Assembly (NCBI GenBank): GCA_964475385.1
Contig: CAYYWV010000041.1
Coordinates: 1 to 22,439, forward strand
Length of the DNA: 22,439 nucleotides
Source of the DNA: CAYYWV01 sp964475385
Lineage (GTDB): Bacteria; Pseudomonadota; Alphaproteobacteria; JAAXGF01
Direction of reading: 5' to 3'
A model generated the notes under the pieces. It had not been told where the DNA came from and did no database searches. It was given only the letters and a program-made list of their open reading frames with translations. Positions 17,627-22,439 of the stretch are shown here, in pieces. Within the stretch, counting starts at the first letter, position 1. Each line of letters begins with the position of its first letter. The position numbers and the translations under genes are program-made.

Positions 17627-18538
17627 TCAGCCGGGAACCACCATCGTTCCGGTGCCGTGGGCGGTGAAGATCTCGAGAAGAAGCGTATGCGGCACCCGCC
17701 CGTCGAGGATATGGGCCGCTCCCGTGCCGGCCTCGACCGCATCGAGGCAGGTCTCGACCTTGGGGATCATGCCGCCGGTGACCGCGCCTTCGGCGATCAG
17801 CGCGCGGCCTTCGCCGACCGTCATTCGCGAAACCAGCGCGCCGTCGGCGTCGAAGACGCCGGGAACGTCGGTCAGCATCACCAGCTTCTCGGCGCCGAGC
17901 GCGCGGGCGATGGCGCCGGCGACGGTGTCGGCGTTGATGTTGTAGGTTTCGCCCTCGGGTCCGACGCCGATGGGCGCGATCACCGGGATCACGTCGGAGC
18001 GCGCGAACATGTCGATGAGCCCGGCGTCGATCCGCGTCGGTTCGCCGACGAAGCCGAGGTCGAGCACGCGCTCGATGTTGGATTCGGGGTCGCGCTTGGT
18101 GCGGGTCAGCTTGCGGGCCTCGATCAGCGGGCCGTCCTTGCCCGAGATGCCCACCGCGTGGCCGCCGGCGGCGTTGATCGAGGTCACGATCTGCTTGTTG
18201 ATGCGGCCTGCGAGCACCATCTCGACGATCTCGACCGTATCCGCGTCGGTCACTCTGAGTCCGTCGACGAAGGCGCTCTTGACCTCGAGGCGTTCGAGCA
18301 TCTTGGCGATCTGCGGCCCGCCGCCGTGGACCACCACCGGGTTGATCCCGACCTGCTTGATAAGGACGATGTCGCGCGCGAAGCTTTGGGACAGGCGCGC
18401 TTCGCCCATCGCGTGACCGCCGTACTTGATGACGAAGGTGCGGCCCGCGAAGCGGCGGAGATAGGGCAGCGCCTCGGCGATGGTTTCCGCCGTCCGCAGC
18501 CAGTGCCTGATGTCGCGCTTTCCCCCGGGCCCCGCCAT
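17627..18538 (-). CDS. argB: Acetylglutamate kinase
   Basis: This cytoplasmic amino-acid kinase phosphorylates N-acetyl-L-glutamate in the second step of arginine synthesis, 303 residues from ATG 18538. A GTG at 18547 would add three residues and lies 1 nt after the engB stop. Visible motifs are FVIKYGGHAMG (phosphate-binding Lys and Gly loop), PVVVHGGGPQI, FVDGLRVTD, NINADTVAGAIA and GGMIPKVETC with the catalytic Lys. The N-terminal helix before the core (RHWLRTAETIAEALPYLRRF) is of the kind found in arginine-inhibited hexameric enzymes, so feedback inhibition by arginine is likely; this is inference. It is the last gene of the rpmH-rnpA-yidD-yidC-engB-argB run, an arrangement familiar from alphaproteobacteria. 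Confidence 0.95.
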   Translation of the reverse strand: MAGPGGKRDIRHWLRTAETIAEALPYLRRFAGRTFVIKYGGHAMGEARLSQSFARDIVLIKQVGINPVVVHGGGPQIAKMLERLEVKSAFVDGLRVTDADTVEIVEMVLAGRINKQIVTSINAAGGHAVGISGKDGPLIEARKLTRTKRDPESNIERVLDLGFVGEPTRIDAGLIDMFARSDVIPVIAPIGVGPEGETYNINADTVAGAIARALGAEKLVMLTDVPGVFDADGALVSRMTVGEGRALIAEGAVTGGMIPKVETCLDAVEAGTGAAHILDGRVPHTLLLEIFTAHGTGTMVVPG

Positions 18539-18548
18539 GGCGCGCACT

Positions 18549-19223
18549 CTAGCCGATGTCCGAAGGCGCCGCCAGCGCGGCGAGCGCGGCCCTGAGCGCC
18601 GCGACGCCTTCGCCCTTGCGGGCGCTGGTCCGCGCGATCTCGGGATGCGCCGCCGGGTGTCGGGCGAGCTCGGCGGCGAGCGCCCGGCACAGCGTATCCA
18701 GCGCCCCGGGCTTGGTCTTGTCGATCTTGGTCAGCACGACCTGATAGGAGACCGCGGCCTCGTCCAGCGCCGCCATCACCGTGCGGTCCGAGTCCTTGAG
18801 GCCGTGGCGGGAATCGACCAGTAGACAGACGCGGCGCAGGTTCGGCCGGCCCTTGAGATAGCTCTGGACGAGCGCGGTCCATTCCCGCACCCGGGTTTTG
18901 GCGGCCCGCGCGTAGCCGTAGCCCGGAAGATCGACGAGCATCAGCCGGCCGCCGAGAAGGAAGAAGTTGATCTCGCGCGTGCGCCCCGGCGTGTTCGACG
19001 TCCGCGCGAGCGTGCGCCGGCCGGTGAGCGCATTCACCAGGCTCGACTTGCCGACGTTCGAGCGCCCGGCGAAGGCGACCTCGGGAATGAGGGCCGCCGG
19101 CAGGTCGCGCATGCGCGCCGCCCCGGCGACGAATCGACACTCCTGCGCGAACAGACGGCGCCCGGCGCTGAGCGCCTCGGCGCGGTCCTTCTCGTCGCCG
19201 GAAGGGGCGGCCGGATCGGCCAT
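18549..19223 (-). CDS. engB: Ribosome biogenesis GTP-binding protein EngB (YsxC/YihA)
   Basis: A 224-residue essential-type GTPase that helps assembly of the large ribosomal subunit. The G motifs are clear: G1 FAGRSNVGKSSL, G2 threonine in TSNTPGRTREINFF, G3 DLPGYGYA, G4 LTKIDK and G5 RTSARKGEG. A 45-residue N-terminal lead contains the typical FAQECRFVAGA. The ATG at 19223 is 21 nt after the yidC stop, and argB follows immediately. Length and motif spacing are normal for the family. Confidence 0.96.
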   Translation of the reverse strand: MADPAAPSGDEKDRAEALSAGRRLFAQECRFVAGAARMRDLPAALIPEVAFAGRSNVGKSSLVNALTGRRTLARTSNTPGRTREINFFLLGGRLMLVDLPGYGYARAAKTRVREWTALVQSYLKGRPNLRRVCLLVDSRHGLKDSDRTVMAALDEAAVSYQVVLTKIDKTKPGALDTLCRALAAELARHPAAHPEIARTSARKGEGVAALRAALAALAAPSDIG

Positions 19224-19244
19224 GGCGCGGGCGAGCCTCGGGCT

Positions 19245-20999
19245 TCAGGTGGTCTTCTTGGCGGGCTGCTTCGTCATCCCCATGCGCCGCATGATGATCC
19301 ACTGCTGGGTGATCGAGAGGATGTTGTTCCAGGTCCAGTAGATCACCAGGCCGGCCGGGAAGCGCGCGAACATGAAGGTGAACACGACCGGCAGCAGCAT
19401 CATGATCTTGGCTTGGGTGGGATCGGGCGGCTGAGGATTGAGCTTCTGCTGGAGGAACATGGTGATCCCCATGGCGAGCGGCCAGGCCCCGATGTGGAGG
19501 AAGCTCGGCGGGTCGAAGGGCAGAAGCCCGAACAAGTTGAACAGCGACGTCGGGTCGGGCGCCGAAAGATCCTGGATCCAGCCGAAGAAGGGCGCGTGCC
19601 GCATCTCGATGGTGACGAACAGCACCTTATACAGCGAGAAGAACACCGGAATCTGAATCAGAATCGGCAGGCAGCCCGACATCGGGTTGACCTTCTCGGT
19701 CTTGTAGAGAGCCATCAGCTCCTTCTGGAGACGGGCCTTGTCGTCGCCGTAGCGCTCGCGCAGCTCGGTCATCTTGGGCTGGAGCCTCTTCATCTTGCTC
19801 ATCGCCTTGTACGACTTGTTGGCGAGCGGGAAGAACAGCGCCTTGATGAGGATCGTCAGAAGAAGGATCGCGAGCCCGAAGTTGCCCAGCCAATGGTTGA
19901 ACAGGTCGATCAGGAAGAAGATCGGCCGGGTCAGGAAGTAGAACCAGCCGAAGTCCACCGCGCGGTCGAACAGCGGAACGCCGAGAGTGTCGCGGTACTG
20001 ATCGAGAAGCTTGACCACCTTGGCGCCTGCGAACAGGCGGTCGGTGACCTCGGCCCCGGCGCCGGGCTGCACGACGACGGCGTCGCGCTGATAGTCGACC
20101 TGGTACTTATCGACCGCCTTGCGCTGGGTGTAGACGAAGCGTCCTTTGATCTTGGCCGCCTGGTCGGGCACCAGGGCGGCGAGCCAGTACTTGTCGGTGA
20201 TCCCGAGCCAGCCGCCGGCGCTTTCGAGGGCCTTGAGCTTTTTCTCCTTAATGTCCTTGTACTTGACCTCGATCAGCGAATCCCCGAGGACGCCCAAGAG
20301 CCCCTCGTGCAGGATGTAGTAGCCCAGCGTCTTGGGCGTGCCGGTGCGGTTGATCAGCCCATAAGGGTAAAGCGTGACCGCCTTGCCGCCGTAGTTCTCG
20401 ACCCGCTGGGTCACGGTGAACATGTAGTTGTCGTCGAGCGCGATCCGGCGGATGAACCGCAGGCCTTCGCCGTTGTCCCAGCTCAACGTCACCGGCGTCT
20501 TCGCGTCGAGCGTCGCGCGGTCGGCGGACCAGACCGTTTCCGGGCCGGGCACCTTGACGGAGGAGTCGGCGGCGACCCAGCCGAACTCGGCGTAATAGGC
20601 GTTTTGGCTGCCCACCGGGTTGAGGAGCGTGATCTGGGGGCTCTCGGGATCGGTGGTCTCGCGGTAGTCCTTGAGCACGAGATCGTCGATCCGCCCGCCA
20701 GCGAGCGCGATCGAGCCGCGCAAGCGGGGCGAATCGATGGTGACGCGCGGAACCGCGGCGAGCAACGCCGCCCTTGGTTTGCCGACGAGGGCCGGCGTGG
20801 CTTGCGTCGCGCCCGGCGGGGCGGGCGCGGCGCTCGTTCCGGCCGTGGGCGCGCCCGGCGCGGTCGTCGTTTCGGCGGTGGTGGCCTGAGGCGCGCTCGG
20901 CGTTGGGCGCGGCAACTCGGGCGTATATAGCATCTGGAAGGCGATCACGATGGCCGCAGAGAGGACAATCGCGAGGATCAGGTTGCGCTGGTCGCTCAT
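19245..20999 (-). CDS. yidC: Membrane protein insertase YidC
   Basis: A 584-residue inner-membrane insertase that works alone or with SecYEG to insert and fold membrane proteins. The N-terminus MSDQRNLILAIVLSAAIVIA is the first membrane helix. It is followed by a low-complexity A/P/T-rich linker (about residues 30-70) and the large periplasmic beta-domain of the Gram-negative type (about 80-350). The conserved five-helix core starts at WFYFLTRPIFFLIDLFNHWL. The cytoplasmic C1 loop has KMKRLQPKMTELRERYGDD followed by KVNPMSGCLPILIQIPVFFS. The tail is basic (MGMTKQPAKKTT). The frame is open 82 codons further upstream across yidD, but ATG 20999, preceded by GGCGGAG, gives the standard start. The yidD stop is 11 nt upstream. 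Confidence 0.96.
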   Translation of the reverse strand: MSDQRNLILAIVLSAAIVIAFQMLYTPELPRPTPSAPQATTAETTTAPGAPTAGTSAAPAPPGATQATPALVGKPRAALLAAVPRVTIDSPRLRGSIALAGGRIDDLVLKDYRETTDPESPQITLLNPVGSQNAYYAEFGWVAADSSVKVPGPETVWSADRATLDAKTPVTLSWDNGEGLRFIRRIALDDNYMFTVTQRVENYGGKAVTLYPYGLINRTGTPKTLGYYILHEGLLGVLGDSLIEVKYKDIKEKKLKALESAGGWLGITDKYWLAALVPDQAAKIKGRFVYTQRKAVDKYQVDYQRDAVVVQPGAGAEVTDRLFAGAKVVKLLDQYRDTLGVPLFDRAVDFGWFYFLTRPIFFLIDLFNHWLGNFGLAILLLTILIKALFFPLANKSYKAMSKMKRLQPKMTELRERYGDDKARLQKELMALYKTEKVNPMSGCLPILIQIPVFFSLYKVLFVTIEMRHAPFFGWIQDLSAPDPTSLFNLFGLLPFDPPSFLHIGAWPLAMGITMFLQQKLNPQPPDPTQAKIMMLLPVVFTFMFARFPAGLVIYWTWNNILSITQQWIIMRRMGMTKQPAKKTT

Positions 21000-21010
21000 G
21001 AGCTCCGCCG

Positions 21011-21292
21011 TCAACCGTGGCAGGAACCGGCCCGATGCGCGCTGGGCCGGATCTCGCGATTGCGTTCCGCGCCTTCGGGGACCGGGTCGTAGCCCGATCC
21101 GCCCCAGGGGTGGCAGCGCCCGATCCGACGCAGCGCGAGCCATCCTCCCCGGACCGCGCCGAAGCGGCCGATCGCCTCGATCGCATACTCCGAGCAGGTC
21201 GGCAGATAGCGGCAGCGCGGCGGGATGAACGGCGAGACCGCCCACTGGTAGAGTCGGATCAACCCGCAGAAAAGGGTCCGCAAGGGGGTCAT
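21011..21292 (-). CDS. yidD: Membrane protein insertion efficiency factor YidD
   Basis: A 93-residue small membrane-associated protein thought to aid YidC-dependent insertion. The family core is complete: LIRLYQWAVSPFIPPRCRY, PTCSEYAIEAI with the conserved cysteine, and CHPWGGSGYDPVP. An N-terminal amphipathic helix precedes it. The C-terminal tail of about 20 residues is variable. The ATG overlaps the rnpA stop (ATGA, 21289-21292), and yidC follows 11 nt after its stop, the standard rpmH-rnpA-yidD-yidC order. Confidence 0.95.
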   Translation of the reverse strand: MTPLRTLFCGLIRLYQWAVSPFIPPRCRYLPTCSEYAIEAIGRFGAVRGGWLALRRIGRCHPWGGSGYDPVPEGAERNREIRPSAHRAGSCHG

Positions 21293-21681
21293 CGGGCGTC
21301 CTTCCGTATCTTCGGCCGCCGCCGGTTGGCCGGTAAGGAGACCCGGGCGAGTGCGGTTTCGAGGTCTTCGACGAGGGCCGCGAAGGGACGATTCAGGGTT
21401 TCGCGCCGGGCGATGAGCACGTAGTCATAGCCCCTTCGCGCGCGTTCCGGCATCGCCTTCTCGACCGCCGCCCGAAGCCTCCGCCGGGCGCGGTTGCGCG
21501 CCACCGCCGAGCCGACCTTGCGGCTCGCGGTGAAGCCGACGCGGAATCCGCCCGCCGCCTTGCGGGCTTCCTCGCTTTCGGCCGCCTGAAGGACGAGACC
21601 GGGCGCCGCCCATTTGCGCCGCGCCGCGGCGACGCGAAGGAACTCGGCCCGTCGCTTGAGCCGCGCGATCCCTGCGCTCAT
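21289..21681 (-). CDS. rnpA: Ribonuclease P protein component
   Basis: A 130-residue basic protein subunit of RNase P, which binds the catalytic RNA and helps remove tRNA 5' leaders. The start MSAGIARLKRRAEFLRVAAA is typical. The signature RNR region reads VARNRARRRLRAAV (about residues 60-73), preceded by RVGFTASRKVGSA. The C-terminal tail is basic (RRRPKIRKDAR). It starts 5 nt after the rpmH stop and overlaps yidD by 4 nt. The RNA component is not in this window. Confidence 0.95.
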   Translation of the reverse strand: MSAGIARLKRRAEFLRVAAARRKWAAPGLVLQAAESEEARKAAGGFRVGFTASRKVGSAVARNRARRRLRAAVEKAMPERARRGYDYVLIARRETLNRPFAALVEDLETALARVSLPANRRRPKIRKDAR

Positions 21682-21686
21682 GGGCC

Positions 21687-21821
21687 TTACGCGGACAGAC
21701 GCTTGCGCCCTTTGGCCCGTCGCCTTGCCAGCACCTTGCGGCCGGCGGCTGTGGCCATGCGGGCGCGGAAGCCGTGGCGCCGCTTACGCACAAGGACGCT
21801 GGGCTGGTATGTACGTTTCAC
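21687..21821 (-). CDS. rpmH: 50S ribosomal protein L34
   Basis: A 44-residue highly basic ribosomal protein read from GTG 21821 to TAA 21687. It begins (V)KRTYQPSVLVRKRRHGFRAR and ends KGRKRLSA, a full-length match to the L34 pattern. The GTG start is fixed by the conserved N-terminus KRTYQPS and by GGAG 8 nt upstream. It is first in the rpmH-rnpA-yidD-yidC-engB-argB run, with its own promoter upstream. Confidence 0.97.
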   Translation of the reverse strand: MKRTYQPSVLVRKRRHGFRARMATAAGRKVLARRRAKGRKRLSA

Positions 21822-21889
21822 GGGACAAACTCCATCGGTTCAGCGGAACCAGCGCCGGGCCGCATTGCGCTCGCGCCGGGCCGCACCGC

Positions 21890-21918
21890 TCTATAGAAGC
21901 CGCGCGCGGCCGAGTCAA
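21890..21918 (-). promoter_or_regulatory. Sigma-70-type promoter for rpmH operon
   Basis: The minus strand has TTGACT (21918-21913, 5/6 match to -35), a 17-bp spacer and TATAGA (21895-21890, 4/6 match to -10). The predicted start is near 21883, giving a leader of about 60 nt before the rpmH GTG. Confidence 0.7.
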
Positions 21919-21920
21919 TC

Positions 21921-21942
21921 GCGCGGAGCGAGCCCTCCGCGC
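21921..21942 (-). terminator. GC-rich hairpin after rpmE, probable terminator or boundary
   Basis: On the minus strand GCGCGGAG, loop GGCTCG, CTCCGCGC forms a perfect 8-bp stem starting 11 nt past the rpmE stop. Only a short non-U-rich stretch follows before the rpmH -35 box, so termination efficiency is uncertain. It separates the rpmE transcript from the rpmH promoter. Confidence 0.5.
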
Positions 21943-21952
21943 TCGCGCCCGG

Positions 21953-22177
21953 CTACTTGAGGCCGAAGTCCCGGAAGCGTTTGTGGAACTTGGCGACCTG
22001 GCCGGCCCGATCGACGATCCGGGTCGCGCCGCCGGTCCAGGCCGGATGCGACTTGGGATCGACGTCGAGGGTCAGCGTATCGCCGGGCTTGCCCCAGGTC
22101 GAGCGCGTCTTGAAGCTCGTCCCGTCGGTCATCACCACGGTGATCTCGTGGTAATCGGGGTGAATGCCCTTTTTCAT
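21953..22177 (-). CDS. rpmE: 50S ribosomal protein L31, cysteine-less form
   Basis: A 74-residue ribosomal protein of the large subunit, MKKGIHPDYHEITVVMTDGT at the start, KTRSTWGKPGDTLTLDVDP in the middle and VAKFHKRFRDFGLK at the end. The four zinc-binding cysteines of classical L31 (CxxC pairs) are all absent: the first pair position reads MTDGT and the second DPKSHPAW. This is the zinc-independent variant that I associate with many alphaproteobacteria. The start ATG 22177 is preceded by GGGAG at a 7-nt spacing. Upstream readthrough of the frame lacks conserved sequence. Confidence 0.96.
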   Translation of the reverse strand: MKKGIHPDYHEITVVMTDGTSFKTRSTWGKPGDTLTLDVDPKSHPAWTGGATRIVDRAGQVAKFHKRFRDFGLK

Positions 22178-22205
22178 CCTGCTGCTCCCGAAATTCGAGG
22201 CGCGA

Positions 22206-22234
22206 GTTATAGCGAAGCCCGCGCCCGGGGGCAA
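22206..22234 (-). promoter_or_regulatory. Sigma-70-type promoter for rpmE
   Basis: The minus strand has TTGCCC (22234-22229, 4/6 match to -35 with TTG kept), a 17-bp spacer and TATAAC (22211-22206, 5/6 match to -10, within GCTATAAC). The predicted start is near 22199, about 20 nt before the ribosome-binding site of rpmE. Confidence 0.7.
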
Positions 22235-22322
22235 GGGGAGCGTGCGCCGAAAAGCGAGACCGTTAGGGCCGCCGGCCGGCACGCGCGGACGCGATGTTTT
22301 CGCCGCCGCAGCCGCGGAAGCG

Positions 22323-22439
22323 TTAACCATGCGCGTGAGCGGTCATGAACGCGACCGAGGCGAGCGACGAGAGGGTCCGCGCGGCGGCCGCGGCCTTTTC
22401 GTCGATTACGTTCACCGCGTCGTCAGCTTGAGCTCGATC
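22323..22439 (-). CDS. Possible C-terminal end of an unidentified gene cut by the right edge
   Basis: The only minus-strand frame open from the window edge to a stop gives 38 residues and TAA at 22325-22323: DRAQADDAVNVIDEKAAAAA followed by RTLSSLASVAF and MTAHAHG. The composition is alanine-rich, helical and plausible for a protein end, but too short to identify. On the plus strand an ATG at 22329 opens a frame (MRVSGHERDRGERREG...) that is arginine/glycine-rich and less likely. The 145 bp between this stop and rpmE hold the rpmE promoter. Confidence 0.35.
   Translation of the reverse strand, partial: DRAQADDAVNVIDEKAAAAARTLSSLASVAFMTAHAHG

Noticed and set aside
15301..17945. Long alternative frames across the cyclase and DUF2336 genes (including a 671-codon plus frame)
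   Set aside because: They are arginine/alanine-rich shadows; the DUF2336 product begins only at ATG 16351.
22323..22330. TTAACCAT, a CtrA-like half-site near the right edge
   Set aside because: A single half-site without a second TTAA at the proper spacing and without a confirmed downstream gene.

Overview
This window is a gene-dense, very GC-rich stretch of chromosome. The coding frames favour G or C at the third codon position. It most likely comes from an alphaproteobacterium, with Rhodospirillales or relatives as the best guess. The reasons are the order rpmH-rnpA-yidD-yidC-engB-argB, the dapD-dapE pair next to a pyrimidine 5'-nucleotidase-like HAD gene, the def-fmt-truA run, a cysteine-less ribosomal protein L31, and a DUF2336 protein. 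These family and synteny assignments come from memory; no database search was run.

Layout. Positions 1-5161 (minus strand) hold a peptide-uptake cassette: two ATP-binding proteins, two permeases and an M20 amidohydrolase cut by the left edge. No solute-binding protein lies in the window. rmuC (5173-6369) precedes the cassette on the same strand. Reading away from it on the plus strand is def-fmt-truA (6532-8722), which covers protein N-terminal processing, initiator formylation and tRNA pseudouridylation. From 12661 down to 9379 on the minus strand lie the HAD phosphatase, dapD, dapE and a multispanning membrane protein; dapD and dapE act in lysine/diaminopimelate synthesis. Downstream of them is a 452-bp gap without a recognised gene, and then a 54-codon membrane-peptide gene.

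Three plus-strand genes (12857-17607) form a cyclic-di-GMP unit: a PAS/degenerate-GGDEF/EAL phosphodiesterase, a PAS-GAF-GGDEF diguanylate cyclase with an intact inhibitory site, and a DUF2336 repeat protein. They are 3 nt apart or overlapping by 1 nt, so they are probably made together. On the minus strand from 22177 down to 17627 lie rpmE, rpmH, rnpA, yidD, yidC, engB and argB. Good sigma-70-type promoters precede rpmE and rpmH, with a GC-rich hairpin between these two genes.

The least explained part is 8762-9378. It has a near-consensus sigma-54 (-24/-12) promoter on the minus strand, two copies of a spaced palindromic motif upstream of it, an 11-bp-stem hairpin, and downstream a short GTG-started frame with a strong ribosome-binding site that encodes a single-pass membrane peptide. 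This looks like a small sigma-54-controlled unit among otherwise housekeeping genes. I saw no CRISPR array, tRNA, rRNA, insertion sequence or phage gene.
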